Origin: Herbiconiux sp.
Lineage (GTDB): Bacteria > Actinomycetota > Actinomycetes > Actinomycetales > Microbacteriaceae
Reading direction: 5' to 3'
Length of the DNA: 64,000 bases
Assembly (NCBI RefSeq): GCF_004297105.1
Contig: NZ_SCVE01000008.1
Coordinates: forward strand, 1 to 64,000
Both the position numbers and the translations under genes were made by a program. Position 1 is the stretch's first letter. The number at the start of each line of letters is the position of its first letter. Below are positions 1 to 9,649 of the stretch, piece after piece. The notes under the pieces were generated by a model. That model ran no database searches. It had not been told where the DNA came from and saw nothing but the letters and a program-made list of their open reading frames with translations.

Positions 1-2
1 TC

Positions 3-452
3 ACCACCGTCTCCACCAGGGGGCTCGAGTCGTCCCCCGTCGTCGATGCCCTCGCCGGCCTCCGCGCCAACGAGGCCCGCTATTTCAAGAACAAGTACGA
101 CCACGTCTTCACCGTCGAGTCGGCCGACGAGCCCGCCGCGAGAGCCATCGTCGACTGGGTCGCCGGCATCCTGGAAGACGAACGCGACATCGTGATCGCG
201 TCGCCCGCGCTCGAGGCGACCGAGTTCGAGGTCGAGGGCATCCGTTGGGCCTATGTGTTCTACGAGAGCGGCCTCTCGATCAACGTCCTGTACACGCTCG
301 AGGACGCGGGCAAGCGGGCTGTGGGCTTCAAGCTCTCCGACGGCATGGAGGTGCCCGACGAGCTCGCCGAGAAGTTCAAGTTCGCCCGCCAGCGGTCGAA
401 GCTCGCCGGAACCATCCGCGGCTCCTACTTCACCATCAAGAAAGAGCACTGA
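3..452 (+). CDS. Hypothetical protein, 5' end outside window
   Basis: The reading frame is open from base 3 to the TGA at 450-452, so about 149 residues of the C-terminal part are visible and the true start lies upstream. An internal GTG at 192 could start a frame, but the codons before it look equally coding. The visible part is a soluble, charged sequence with no membrane segment; it contains a YFKNKYDHVF stretch near residue 30 and ends in a basic TIKKEH tail. I do not recognise the family and assign no function. The next gene starts 19 bases downstream on the same strand. Confidence 0.6.
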   Translation, partial: TTVSTRGLESSPVVDALAGLRANEARYFKNKYDHVFTVESADEPAARAIVDWVAGILEDERDIVIASPALEATEFEVEGIRWAYVFYESGLSINVLYTLEDAGKRAVGFKLSDGMEVPDELAEKFKFARQRSKLAGTIRGSYFTIKKEH

Positions 453-471
453 CGCCGGTTAGGCTCGGCGC

Positions 472-885
472 ATGACTGATGCGCCCACCCGCCGCCCGGG
501 GATCGTGACGTTCGTCGTGGTGCTGATCTACATCGCCGGAATCGCCGACATCGTTCTCGGTGTGCTGACGATCTTCCTCCGCTACCTGCCCGAGACGGCG
601 GCCGACGGCATCCGCCTTCCGGTCACCCTCCTCGGGGTGGGCATGGTCCTCTTCGGTCTCCTGCTCGTCGCCCTCGCGTCCGGGGTCGCCCGTGGCAGCC
701 GCGCGGCGAGAACCGGTGCGACGGTCGTGCTGCTCGCCGGGCTCGCCCTCGACGTGGCCGACCTGGTGATCGCCGCCGACGGCGACTGGTCGGGCGTGAT
801 CACCCAGCTGATCGTGTGCGCCCTCGTGATCATCCCGCTGTGGGTCGGCTCCGCGCGTCGCTACTTCGCATCGCCCGGTCGCTGA
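472..885 (+). CDS. Small four-helix membrane protein
   Basis: This 137-residue protein has four predicted membrane helices, at roughly residues 10-35, 50-72, 80-98 and 105-127, with short loops and a basic C-terminus. It has no catalytic motif that I can see. The layout resembles small actinobacterial membrane proteins of unknown function. It starts with ATG 19 bases after the preceding frame, so the two may be co-transcribed. Its last 56 bases overlap the 3' end of the P-type ATPase gene on the other strand, a tail-to-tail overlap. Confidence 0.7.
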   Translation: MTDAPTRRPGIVTFVVVLIYIAGIADIVLGVLTIFLRYLPETAADGIRLPVTLLGVGMVLFGLLLVALASGVARGSRAARTGATVVLLAGLALDVADLVIAADGDWSGVITQLIVCALVIIPLWVGSARRYFASPGR

Positions 886-3268
886 GGGCCCGTTCCACAT
901 CGCGCACCGCGATGCGCCGGTGCGCGAACCGCACCACCTCGATGAGCGCGATCGAGAGAACGGAGGTGCCGAGCACCAGAAGAGCTGTCTGCAGGGTCGG
1001 ATCGACGAGCTGCAGGAAGTCGCGCACGATCGGCACCGTGTACACGAGCACCAGGCCGATCATCATCGCCCCGATCACCGCGCCCTTGAAACGGGTGACC
1101 GGCCGCGAGAGCACCACGAGGATCCAGAGGCCGATGATGGTGAGGATGAGCGTGGAGCCCGTGCGGATCTCCGCCTGGGGGATGCTCAGGTTCGCGGCGA
1201 GCCGCGCGTAGGCGGCGAGGCCCACGGTCACCACCACACCCGCCGGAACGGCGAAGGTCAGCGAGCGGCGCAGAAAACCCGGCACGTACCGCTGCGCATT
1301 CGGCAGCAGTGCGAGGAAGAACGCGGGGATGCCGATGGTGAGCCCATCCGTCACCGAGAGCTGTCGGGGGAGGAACGGGAACGGCAGCAGCAGGATGCCG
1401 AACGCGATCGCGAGGAAGGTGGCGTAGGCGGTCTTCGTGAGGAAGAGCATCGACACCCGCTCGATGTTCGCGATCACCTGACGGCCCTCGGCGACCACAC
1501 TCGGCAGATGCGAGAACTTGCCGTCGAGCAGAACGAGCCGCGCCACGGCCTTGGTGGCGGCGGCCCCCGAGTTCATCGCGACACCGATGTCGGCCTCCTT
1601 GATGGCCAGGGCGTCGTTCACGCCGTCGCCGGTCATGGCCACGGTGTGCCCCGCCGTCTTCAACGCCACCACGATGCGCTTCTTCTGGTCGGGCGTCACC
1701 CGCCCGAACACGATGTTCTCGTCGAGAACGCGGATGAGGGCATCCTGCTCCTCGGGCAGCTCACGGGCGTCGAAGCCGTGCGGAGCATCCAGGCCCACGC
1801 CGCGCGCGATCGCCGCGACCGTCTGCGGGTTGTCGCCCGAGATGATGCGCACGCCGACGCCCTGCGCGGCGAAGTAGGCGAGCGTCTCGGCCGCATCCGG
1901 GCGGATGTTCTCGCGGAAGGTCAGCAGCACGACCGGCACGGCATCGGCCGGCACGGTCTCGTCGTGCGTCGGGGTGCCGTGGGCGAGCACGAGCGTGCGG
2001 CTGCCCGTGGCCGCCAGCTCGGCAGCCTCGGCGGCGAGGCGCTCGAGCACGGGATCGCTCGTGCGACCGGCGGGGAAGACCATCTCCGGACCGCCCAGGA
2101 TCCACATGCCGTCGCCGAACGTCACGGCGCTCCACTTGCGCGCCGAGGAGAAGGCCACGCGATCGACGGGGGCGCCGGTGGGCTGCTCGGTGAACCGACC
2201 CACGAGACTGCGGGCGGTGGCATTGGCGTCGTTCTGCACGCCGTACCAGGCGAGCACCTGCTGCCAGCCGGGTCGTTCGGTGAGCGGATGCGCCGCGTCG
2301 AACACGATGTCGCCCTGGGTCAGCGTGCCGGTCTTGTCGAGGCAGATGAGATCGACCCGGGCGAGCCCCTCGACGGCGGGCAGCTCCTGCACCAGCACCT
2401 GCTGGCGGGCCAGCTTCACGGCGCCGACGGCGAAGGTGATGCTCGTCATGAGCACGAGGCCGAGCGGCACCATCGCCACCACGGAGGCGATGGTCGCCAC
2501 CGCGGCGTCCCGCCAGGCGCCGCTCCCGCTTGCCTCGGCCCAGCCGCCCTGCGCGATCATCTGCGCGTTCAGCACGAGCAGGGCGACGGGCCCGATGAAC
2601 CAGGTCACCCACTTCAGCACGCGGTTGATCGAGGAACGGAGTTCGGATGCGACGAGCGAGAACCTCTTCGCCTCGGCCGCGAGCGAGTTCGCGAAGGAGT
2701 CGGCTCCCACCCGGTCGACGACGGCGGACCCCTCACCGCCCACCACGATCGAGCCCGAGAGCACCCGGTCTCCCGGCGCCTTCTCGACGGCGTCGGACTC
2801 GCCGGTGAGCATCGACTCGTCGAGCTGCAGGCCGTGGCTGTCGGTCGTGACCGCATCCGCCGGCACCTGGTCGCCGGCGCGCAGCACGAGGGTGTCGCCG
2901 AGAACCACCTCGCTCACCGCCACCTCGACCTCCTCGCCCTCGCGCCGCACACGGGCGCTCGGCGCGTTGAGCAGCGCGAGCTTGTCGAGCGCGCGCTTGG
3001 CGCGATACTCCTGCACGGTGCCGATCACCGCGTTGGCGATGGCGGAGAAGCCGAACAGCGCATCCTGCCATCGGCCGATCGCCAGCAGCACCAGGAAGCA
3101 GGCGAGGATGATGGCGTTGAACAGGGTGAGCACGTTCGCGCGCACGATGCTCCACACGCTGCGGCTCGAATCCTGCACGAACGCATTGGTGCGACCGTCG
3201 GCGACGCGCTCGGCGACCTCGGCGGCGGTCAGGCCACCGGGGCGATGGGCGGGGATCGTCTCGGCCAT
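830..3268 (-). CDS. CtpE-like cation-transporting P-type ATPase
   Basis: The protein is 812 residues and carries the full P-type ATPase signature: the LTGES actuator loop at 154-158, the phosphorylated aspartate in DKTGT at 311-315, and the GDGVND hinge in the second half. Helix pairs occur near 45-90 and 215-285, with a C-terminal membrane block. There is no N-terminal heavy-metal domain and no CPC motif in the fourth helix (VPLGL at 267-271), so it is not a copper or cadmium pump. Length and lack of N-terminal extensions match the actinobacterial CtpE group, whose mycobacterial member is linked to calcium uptake. The ion here is inferred from the family only. The gene lies 7 bases after pdxY on the same strand. 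Confidence 0.9.
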   Translation of the reverse strand: MAETIPAHRPGGLTAAEVAERVADGRTNAFVQDSSRSVWSIVRANVLTLFNAIILACFLVLLAIGRWQDALFGFSAIANAVIGTVQEYRAKRALDKLALLNAPSARVRREGEEVEVAVSEVVLGDTLVLRAGDQVPADAVTTDSHGLQLDESMLTGESDAVEKAPGDRVLSGSIVVGGEGSAVVDRVGADSFANSLAAEAKRFSLVASELRSSINRVLKWVTWFIGPVALLVLNAQMIAQGGWAEASGSGAWRDAAVATIASVVAMVPLGLVLMTSITFAVGAVKLARQQVLVQELPAVEGLARVDLICLDKTGTLTQGDIVFDAAHPLTERPGWQQVLAWYGVQNDANATARSLVGRFTEQPTGAPVDRVAFSSARKWSAVTFGDGMWILGGPEMVFPAGRTSDPVLERLAAEAAELAATGSRTLVLAHGTPTHDETVPADAVPVVLLTFRENIRPDAAETLAYFAAQGVGVRIISGDNPQTVAAIARGVGLDAPHGFDARELPEEQDALIRVLDENIVFGRVTPDQKKRIVVALKTAGHTVAMTGDGVNDALAIKEADIGVAMNSGAAATKAVARLVLLDGKFSHLPSVVAEGRQVIANIERVSMLFLTKTAYATFLAIAFGILLLPFPFLPRQLSVTDGLTIGIPAFFLALLPNAQRYVPGFLRRSLTFAVPAGVVVTVGLAAYARLAANLSIPQAEIRTGSTLILTIIGLWILVVLSRPVTRFKGAVIGAMMIGLVLVYTVPIVRDFLQLVDPTLQTALLVLGTSVLSIALIEVVRFAHRRIAVRDVERALSDRAMRSSDARSRPTAG

Positions 3269-3275
3269 GCGTCCG

Positions 3276-4127
3276 TCAGCGCACGCGCGTGGCCGTGAAC
3301 TGGAGTCGGGGGTGGGCGTAGAACTCCTGCGCCTCCACGATCTTCAGTTCACGCTCGCCGGAATCCAGGGTGAGCTCGATGAGGTCGAAGATGCTGGATG
3401 CGGTGCGCTCGAGCGCGAGGGCGGCATCCTTCGTGGCCTGGTAGTGGGCGGTGAACAGGCCCGCGGTCACGTCGCCGGAGCCGTTGGCCTTGATCGGCAG
3501 CTGCGGGGTGCGCACGATCCACGCCCCGGCATCGTCGACGGCGAGCATCTCGACCGTGCCGGGCTCGCGGTCGGGTCGCTCCACGCTCGTGACGAGCACC
3601 GTCGAGGGGCCCATCGCGCGGGCGAGGTCGACGGAGGCGAGGGTCGACTCGAGATCGGCCGGCTCGGTGCGGGTGAGGTAGCCGAGCTCGAACTGGTTCG
3701 GCGTGATGATGTCGGCCACGGGCACGACCCTCTCGCGCAGCAGCTCGGGGATCTCGGGCGCCACGAAGCAGCCCGACTTGGCGTTGCCCATCACGGGGTC
3801 GCAGGAGTACACCGCGGCCGGGTTGGCCTCCTTGACGCGGCGTACCGCGTCGACGATGACCTCGGCGATGCCCGCGCCGCCCTGGTAGCCGGTGAGCACC
3901 ACGTCGATCTGCGGGAAGGCGCCCCGCTCCTCGATGCCCAGGATGACGTCGCGCACGTCGTCGGCGGCGATCATCGGCCCGCGCCAGGCGCCGTAGCCCG
4001 TGTGGTTGGAGAAATTGACCGTGTAGACGGGGAGCACTTCCACGCCGATGCGCTGCAGGGGGAAGACGGCTGCCGAGTTGCCGACGTGACCGTAGGCGAC
4101 GGCGGACTGGATGGAGAGGACCTTCAT
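3276..4127 (-). CDS. pdxY: Pyridoxal kinase PdxY
   Basis: The 283-residue protein would phosphorylate pyridoxal to pyridoxal 5'-phosphate in the B6 salvage pathway. The start at 4127 gives MKVLSIQSAVAYGHVGNSAA, the conserved opening of PdxY/PdxK. An upstream in-frame start would add 13 residues unlike the family. The NFSNHTGYG segment (about residues 45-53), the ITPNQFELG stretch and the C-terminal GSGDVTAGLF motif, with its catalytic aspartate, are all present. Length agrees with E. coli PdxY (287 residues). It is followed 7 bases later by the P-type ATPase. Confidence 0.93.
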   Translation of the reverse strand: MKVLSIQSAVAYGHVGNSAAVFPLQRIGVEVLPVYTVNFSNHTGYGAWRGPMIAADDVRDVILGIEERGAFPQIDVVLTGYQGGAGIAEVIVDAVRRVKEANPAAVYSCDPVMGNAKSGCFVAPEIPELLRERVVPVADIITPNQFELGYLTRTEPADLESTLASVDLARAMGPSTVLVTSVERPDREPGTVEMLAVDDAGAWIVRTPQLPIKANGSGDVTAGLFTAHYQATKDAALALERTASSIFDLIELTLDSGERELKIVEAQEFYAHPRLQFTATRVR

Positions 4128-4175
4128 CCCTCTACTCTCACAGATCCTGGAGGCCTGTGGGCGCACCAGCCGCGA

Positions 4176-5351
4176 TCAGGGTTTCAGCACCACCTTCACG
4201 CAGCCGTCCTCCTTCTTCTTGAACACGTCGTACATGTGCGCCGCGTCCTCGAGCGGAACCGTGTGCGTCACCAGGTCGTCGACACCGAGCGGATCGGCCG
4301 GGTCCTCGACGAGAGGGAGGATCTCGTCGCGCCACCGGTGCACGTTGCACTGGCCCATCCGGAGGGTGATGCCCTTGTCGAACATGGTCACGAACGGCAT
4401 GGGATCGGCCGCGCCCGCGTACACCCCGCTGAGCGAGACGGTGCCGCCGCGACGCACCGCGTCGAGAGCCAGCATCATGGCGGCGAGGCGGTCGACGCCG
4501 ACGGTCGTGGCGGCCTTCTTGGCCAGCGCATCCGGGAGCAGGCCCGCGGCGAACTGGGAGAAGGCGGCGACCGGGTTGCCGTGCGCCTCCATGCCCACGG
4601 CGTCGATGACGGCGTCGGGGCCGCGCCCCTCGGTGAGGTCGCGCAGGATCTCGACCACGTCGGGCGTGAGATCGAGGGTCTCGATACCGTGCCGTTGCGC
4701 CATCGTGCGTCGTTCCGCGACAGGGTCGACACCGATCACGCGGTGCCCGAGGTACCTTCCGATGCGCGCCGCGAACTGACCGACCGGGCCGAGACCGATC
4801 ACCGCGAGCACGCCGTCCTCCGGGAGCTCCGCGTACTGCACGCCCTGCCACGCAGTGGGCAGGATGTCGCTCAGGAAGAGGTAGCGCTCATCCGGCAGCT
4901 CGGTGCCGACGACCAGTGCGTTGAAATCGGCGAACGGCACCCGGAGGTACTCGGCCTGACCGCCGGGCACCGAGCCGTAGAGCTCGGTGTAGCCGTAGAG
5001 GGAGGCCCCCGTGTCCGTGTCGCGGTTCTGGGTGGTCTCGCACTGGGTGGTGAGACCGCGCACGCACATGAAGCAGTGGCCGCAGGCGATCACGAAGGGG
5101 ATGACGACCCGGTCGCCCGGCTTCACCCGCGTGACGGCGGAGCCCACCGATTCCACGATGCCCATCGGCTCATGACCCAGCACGTCGCCCTTCGCGAGGA
5201 ACGGGCCGAGCACGTCGTAGAGGTGGAGGTCGGATCCGCAGATCGCGGTCGACGTGATGCGCACGATGGCGTCGGTCGGTTCCTCGATCTCCGGGTCGGG
5301 CACGTCCTCGACGCTGACCTTCATGGTTCCCTGCCAGGTGAGCGCTCGCAT
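4176..5351 (-). CDS. Zinc-dependent alcohol dehydrogenase (MDR family)
   Basis: This 391-residue medium-chain dehydrogenase/reductase keeps the catalytic zinc site (CGSDLH near residue 38 and GHEPMG near 62) and a structural zinc cluster of closely spaced cysteines (CGHCFMC near 90). The NAD-binding segment GLGPVGQFAARIGRYLGHRVIGVD follows. It resembles the formaldehyde/threonine dehydrogenase branch; the substrate is unknown. ATG 5351 is preferred because AGAGG lies 6 bases upstream, whereas the ATG at 5357 would sit directly against that site. The pdxY start lies 48 bases downstream on the same strand. Confidence 0.88.
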   Translation of the reverse strand: MRALTWQGTMKVSVEDVPDPEIEEPTDAIVRITSTAICGSDLHLYDVLGPFLAKGDVLGHEPMGIVESVGSAVTRVKPGDRVVIPFVIACGHCFMCVRGLTTQCETTQNRDTDTGASLYGYTELYGSVPGGQAEYLRVPFADFNALVVGTELPDERYLFLSDILPTAWQGVQYAELPEDGVLAVIGLGPVGQFAARIGRYLGHRVIGVDPVAERRTMAQRHGIETLDLTPDVVEILRDLTEGRGPDAVIDAVGMEAHGNPVAAFSQFAAGLLPDALAKKAATTVGVDRLAAMMLALDAVRRGGTVSLSGVYAGAADPMPFVTMFDKGITLRMGQCNVHRWRDEILPLVEDPADPLGVDDLVTHTVPLEDAAHMYDVFKKKEDGCVKVVLKP

Positions 5352-5487
5352 GCGCATCCTCTCGTCGTCGATCATCGGTTCGGATCCGTTCGGTTCCGTG
5401 CCGTTCCCTTCCCGAGTGAAGCCCGGCGGCCGGGTTGCCGCACGGGGCTTGACACCCGCACGGATCAGGACTGCCTAGGCTGGACCG

Positions 5488-6468
5488 ATGGGGCGGATCA
5501 TCGGCTGGTGGGATGCGCACCAGATCGCTCTGTACATCGCGGCGATCGGGGCCGGCGCTCTTCTCGGCGGCCTCGCGCCCGGGACCGCGCCGGCGCTGGC
5601 CGCCGGGATCGATCCCGCGCTCATCCTTCTGCTGTTCGCGACGTTCCTCGGCGTCCCGCTCGTCGAGGTCGGCCGTTCCTTCCGGGATCTGCGCTTTCTC
5701 GCCACGGTCGTCCTGGTGAACTTCGCCGTCGTGCCCGTGGTGGTGTTCGGACTGTCACGATTCGTGGCGGACGACCGCGGCCTGCTCCTCGGTGTGCTCC
5801 TGGTGCTCCTGACGCCGTGTGTCGACTACGTGATCGTGTTCACCGGCCTGGCCGGCGGGGCGAGAGCGCGGCTGCTCGCGGCCGCTCCCCTGCTGATGCT
5901 GCTGCAGATCCTGCTGCTCCCCGTGTACCTCCTGCTCTTCGCGGGGAGCGATGCCGTGGCCCTGATCGACATCGCCCCGTTCGTGGACGCATTCGTGCTG
6001 CTGATCCTGCTGCCGCTGATCGCGGCGGCGCTCGTGCAGGTCCTCGCTCGCCGGCACCGGACGGGTCGGATGATCGAAGGCGTCTCCGCGGCGGCCATGG
6101 TGCCGCTGATGATGATCACGCTGGCGCTCGTGATCGGGTCGCAGATCGCGGCCGTCGGCGCGCAGGCGGTGACCCTTCTCCGCGTCGTGCCGCTCTACGT
6201 CGCGTTCGCGGTCATCATGCTCGCCGTCGGGCTCGCTGCGGGCCGAGCTGCGCGGCTGGATGTGCCGGCCGTGCGGGCGGTCGTGTTCAGTGGAGCGACC
6301 CGCAACTCCCTCGTCGTCCTCCCCCTCGCCCTGGCATTGCCCGCCGCGCTCGGCCTCGCGCCGCTCGCCGTCGTGGCGCAGACGCTCGTCGAGCTGGTGG
6401 CGATGGTCGTCTTCGTGCGCCTCGTGCCCTGGCTGACGCGCCCCCGCCACACCGTTCTGCGAGAATGA
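5488..6468 (+). CDS. ACR3/BASS-family transporter (putative arsenite carrier)
   Basis: The 326-residue protein has about ten hydrophobic helices and the layout of the bile acid:sodium symporter superfamily. The segment TPCVDYVIVFTGLAGG (about residues 111-126) corresponds to the conserved Pro-Cys loop that in ACR3 arsenite carriers holds the essential cysteine. This is why I place it nearer ACR3 than general BASS carriers. No ArsR regulator or ArsC reductase is nearby, so an arsenic role is only inferred. The GrpB gene starts 4 bases after its stop, which suggests a two-gene operon. Confidence 0.75.
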   Translation: MGRIIGWWDAHQIALYIAAIGAGALLGGLAPGTAPALAAGIDPALILLLFATFLGVPLVEVGRSFRDLRFLATVVLVNFAVVPVVVFGLSRFVADDRGLLLGVLLVLLTPCVDYVIVFTGLAGGARARLLAAAPLLMLLQILLLPVYLLLFAGSDAVALIDIAPFVDAFVLLILLPLIAAALVQVLARRHRTGRMIEGVSAAAMVPLMMITLALVIGSQIAAVGAQAVTLLRVVPLYVAFAVIMLAVGLAAGRAARLDVPAVRAVVFSGATRNSLVVLPLALALPAALGLAPLAVVAQTLVELVAMVVFVRLVPWLTRPRHTVLRE

Positions 6469-6472
6469 CGGG

Positions 6473-7090
6473 GTGAGCACGAGCCGCACACCGAGACGAG
6501 CGGATGTCACGACCGTCGACATCGTGGGCGGCCCCGAGCCGCTCACGCTCGCACTGCACGAGTACGACGCGCGGTGGGTGGACGCCTACCGCGACCAGGA
6601 GCAGCGCATCCGTGACGCCCTCGGAGAGGCCGGGGCCGACGCGACCATCGAGCACATCGGCTCGACCTCGGTTCCCGGCCTGGCCGCCAAGCCGATCATC
6701 GACGTCGTCGTCGCGGTCGCCGACATCACGGCGGAGGAGGACTACCTCGATGCCCTCCTGGCCGCCGGCTACGTGCTGCGGGTGCGTGAGCCGCGCCACC
6801 GCCTCGTGCGCACCCCGGCGCGCGACGTGCACGTGCACATCTACCAGGTCGGCGACACCGCAATCGACCGGTACCTCGTGCTCCGCGACCACCTGCGCAC
6901 GGATGCGGCCGACCGGGCACTCTACGAGAGCACCAAGCGAGCCCTGCTCACGCGGCGCTGGGACGACATGAACGACTATGCCGACGCGAAGACCGAGGTC
7001 ATCCTTGCGATCCGGGCGCGAGCCGAGGCCCGAAGGGCGATGCGATCTGCTGCCGCCGGAGGGCCGACGCCGGCGTCACGCGGTCGATGA
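6473..7090 (+). CDS. GrpB family protein (UPF0157)
   Basis: The 205-residue protein contains the GrpB/UPF0157 domain, a nucleotidyltransferase-fold family. The motif IEHIGSTSVPGLAAKPIIDV (about residues 60-79) is the family hallmark, with the aspartate pair following. A C-terminal stretch rich in Arg and Ala (about 180-205) is probably disordered. The start is a GTG 4 bases after the previous stop, which suggests translational coupling with the transporter. The molecular function of this family is not established. The downstream gap to the convergent monooxygenase gene is only 18 bases. Confidence 0.85.
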   Translation: MSTSRTPRRADVTTVDIVGGPEPLTLALHEYDARWVDAYRDQEQRIRDALGEAGADATIEHIGSTSVPGLAAKPIIDVVVAVADITAEEDYLDALLAAGYVLRVREPRHRLVRTPARDVHVHIYQVGDTAIDRYLVLRDHLRTDAADRALYESTKRALLTRRWDDMNDYADAKTEVILAIRARAEARRAMRSAAAGGPTPASRGR

Positions 7091-7108
7091 GGCCTGCGGT
7101 GAGCGGCG

Positions 7109-8614
7109 CTAGACGACCACCCGTTCCGGTTCGAGCGCACCCCCGAAGGCGAGATCCACGTCGTCGAGCCGGGCCAGCACACGCTCGAACTCGTCGAGGC
7201 TTCCCGGCCATTTCGTCACCACACGTCCACTGCCGCCGATGCGGTACCAGCTCTCGCAGCCACCGATCTCCCAGACACTGCGCGACATCATGCTGCTGAG
7301 TTCCTCGTCGAATGCCGCCTGCGCTGCGGGCGTGACGGCGACGGATTGCGCGCCGTGGGCATCCGCGTCGTCCATCAGCCGGGCCACGAAGTCGGTCTGC
7401 GCCTCGATGACGCCGATGATCGACCCGGACGCCTGCGTGTTCGGGCCCGTGATCAGGAACAGGTTGGGGAAACCCTTCACCAGCGTGCCCTTGTAGGCCT
7501 GCGGACCGCCGTCGGCCCACTCCTCTTCGAGCGTCCAGCCGCCGGCACCCACGAACTCGACGTGCGAGAGCATCTCGGTGGCACGGAATCCGGTGGCGAG
7601 CACCACCACATCGGCCTGCCACACCTGGCCCCGCTCCGACACGACTCCGTCGCGGGTGAGCCGGGTGATGGCGGAGTCGAACACGGTGGTCTTCGGTGAC
7701 GCGAGCGCCGGATAGAAGGCATTCGACACCACGGGGCGACGACATCCGAAACGCGAATCGGGCGTGAGCACGCGCCGCAGCTCCGGGTCGGAGATGGCGG
7801 ACTCCATGTGCTCGCGCCACACCCGTTCGGCATTGGCGAGGAACTCCTCGTCCATCACCGCCTGCGCGTGGGTGGAGTGGTTCCAGTAGTCGTACTGCTC
7901 CTTGCGCAACGCGAGCAGCGCCTCCGGATGCTCGCGGAAGTGCTGCTTCGCCTTCTCGTCGTAGAGCGCCTCCGGCTTGGGCATCACGTGCGGAGCCGTA
8001 CGGATCGACACCAGCACCGAAGCCGCGACATCGACGGCGTGCGGAACCACCTGGATGGCGCTGGCCCCGGCGCCGATGACGGCCACGCGCTGACCCGACA
8101 GGTCGAGATCCGCAGGCCATTCCGCCGTGTGCACGATCCGCCCGGCGAAGTCGTGCATCCCGGGCAACTCGGGCACGAGCGGCTGGTTGAGCGTGCCGAG
8201 CGCCGACACCAGGAAACGGCACTCGAGACTCTCTCCGGTGGAGAGCTCCAGGAGCCAGCGCCCCCGCTCGCCGTTCCACACGGCCCGCTCGAGAGCGGTG
8301 CTGAACAGGATGCGGTCACGGATACCGAGATCGTCGATCACCCGGTTGTTGTAGTCGAGGATCTCGGCCTGCAGGGCATAGTTGCTCGACCACTCGGGGC
8401 TCTGCGCGAAGGAGAGGCTGTACAGGTGTGCCGGGACGTCGCAGGCGGCGTTCGGGTACACGTTGTCACGCCAGACGCCGCCGGCCTCTTCCGCCTTCTC
8501 GAGCAGGAGGAAGTCGTCACGACCGTGGGCGAGCAGTTCGTGAGCGGCCGAGAGCCCGCTGAATCCGACCCCTGCGATCACCGTCTCGACGGCGCGGATG
8601 CCGCCGGCCGTCAT
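7109..8614 (-). CDS. Type I Baeyer-Villiger flavin monooxygenase
   Basis: The 501-residue enzyme would insert one oxygen of O2 next to a ketone carbonyl, using FAD and NADPH, to give an ester or lactone. It has an N-terminal FAD motif GVGFSG (15-20), the Baeyer-Villiger fingerprint FAGRIVHTAEWP (156-167, fitting FxGxxxHxxxWP) and a second dinucleotide motif GAGASA (181-186). The fingerprint separates it from ordinary flavin-containing monooxygenases. Its start overlaps the stop of the upstream SDR by 4 bases, so it ends a probable transport-SDR-monooxygenase transcript. The esterase at 19991-20875 could hydrolyse its product; the substrate is inferred only as a ketone. Confidence 0.88.
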   Translation of the reverse strand: MTAGGIRAVETVIAGVGFSGLSAAHELLAHGRDDFLLLEKAEEAGGVWRDNVYPNAACDVPAHLYSLSFAQSPEWSSNYALQAEILDYNNRVIDDLGIRDRILFSTALERAVWNGERGRWLLELSTGESLECRFLVSALGTLNQPLVPELPGMHDFAGRIVHTAEWPADLDLSGQRVAVIGAGASAIQVVPHAVDVAASVLVSIRTAPHVMPKPEALYDEKAKQHFREHPEALLALRKEQYDYWNHSTHAQAVMDEEFLANAERVWREHMESAISDPELRRVLTPDSRFGCRRPVVSNAFYPALASPKTTVFDSAITRLTRDGVVSERGQVWQADVVVLATGFRATEMLSHVEFVGAGGWTLEEEWADGGPQAYKGTLVKGFPNLFLITGPNTQASGSIIGVIEAQTDFVARLMDDADAHGAQSVAVTPAAQAAFDEELSSMMSRSVWEIGGCESWYRIGGSGRVVTKWPGSLDEFERVLARLDDVDLAFGGALEPERVVV

Positions 8615-9612
8615 CGCACGCCTCCCTCGGCGAGCGCCTGGGCCTGACGGAGCTCCCCGGCGAACCGCTCGAAGCCCTCGCGCCGCCGAAGCGGCTGCGG
8701 GATACCGAGGGTGCGAAGGGTCTCGGTCAGGTCGGTGGGCGAGCTCTGCCGCGGCGGCACCACCGAGGACTCGGACCCGGAACCGACGGCCACCTCGACC
8801 GCGGGGAACAGCTCACGCAGGGTGGCCGCGAGTTCTTCGATGGTGGTCGTCTCCTGCGAGCCGATCGTGAACCAGGTGAAGACGGCCTCCATCGGTACCG
8901 TCACCGCTGCCGCGACGGCGCGGCCGACATCCCCGGCGTAGACCAGTTCCGTTGTCGAGATGATGTTCGCCGGCAACTCGATGTTCTCGCCGCGCACTCC
9001 CCGCAGCACCTGGGCCTCGATGGCCGCGCTGCCCACGCCGCCTCCGAGATTGGGTCCGTACCCGTACACGACGGTGGGCCGGATCGCCGCGATCTGCAGG
9101 CCACTGGACGCAGCATAGGCGCTCAGGAGGTGCTCGGCCGCGAGCTTCGAGGCGATGTAGTACGACGTGAAGTGCGTCATGAGGGGAGAGTCCTCGGTGA
9201 TGGGCCCCGGCTGATCCTCGGAGAACACGCTCCAACTGCTGATCGAGACGAAGCGGGCCGCGCCGGCCGAGTGGGCCCAGCCGGCGAGCCAGAGCGGCAC
9301 CTCGACGTTCACGGCGAGGGTCTCGAGCACGTCGCGTTGCGCCCGTGCCGCGATCAGCGCGGCCGTGTGCACCACCGCGTCGACCGGCAGGTCCTGCAGG
9401 GCCGCCGCACGGGCATCCTGATCGGTGAGGTCGACCTCGATCAGCTCCACCCGGCCCTCGTCGAGCGCCTCGTCACCCAGCACCTCCCGCACATAGGCGC
9501 GCGGCATGCTGCGGTCGACCAGGGTGACCCGCCAGCCGTCGGCCAGCAGTTCTCGGGCGGTCGAGGTGCCGACCATGCCGGCGCCGGTGATGAGCACGTG
9601 ACGTTGACTCAC
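8611..9612 (-). CDS. NAD(P)-dependent extended SDR (epimerase/dehydratase type)
   Basis: The 333-residue protein starts with a Rossmann motif GAGMVG at about residue 10, followed by an acidic residue (VDRS) typical of NAD preference. It has the active-site YYIASK motif (YxxxK) near residue 188 and a preceding SISSWS serine. Length and the C-terminal substrate-binding region place it in the extended SDR group (NAD-dependent epimerases, dehydratases and 3-beta-hydroxysteroid-type dehydrogenases). It is coupled by a 4-base ATGA overlap to the monooxygenase and lies 37 bases after the MHS transporter, so it probably acts in the same pathway. Confidence 0.83.
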   Translation of the reverse strand: MSQRHVLITGAGMVGTSTARELLADGWRVTLVDRSMPRAYVREVLGDEALDEGRVELIEVDLTDQDARAAALQDLPVDAVVHTAALIAARAQRDVLETLAVNVEVPLWLAGWAHSAGAARFVSISSWSVFSEDQPGPITEDSPLMTHFTSYYIASKLAAEHLLSAYAASSGLQIAAIRPTVVYGYGPNLGGGVGSAAIEAQVLRGVRGENIELPANIISTTELVYAGDVGRAVAAAVTVPMEAVFTWFTIGSQETTTIEELAATLRELFPAVEVAVGSGSESSVVPPRQSSPTDLTETLRTLGIPQPLRRREGFERFAGELRQAQALAEGGVR

Positions 9613-9649
9613 GAGAGGACTCCTTCTGGGTGGTGCGACTTCGGGCAGG

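Noticed and set aside
1905..6476. Very long plus-strand open frame across the ATPase, pdxY and dehydrogenase genes
   Set aside because: It is a high-GC shadow of three well-recognised minus-strand genes and one plus-strand gene in another frame, with no motif of its own.
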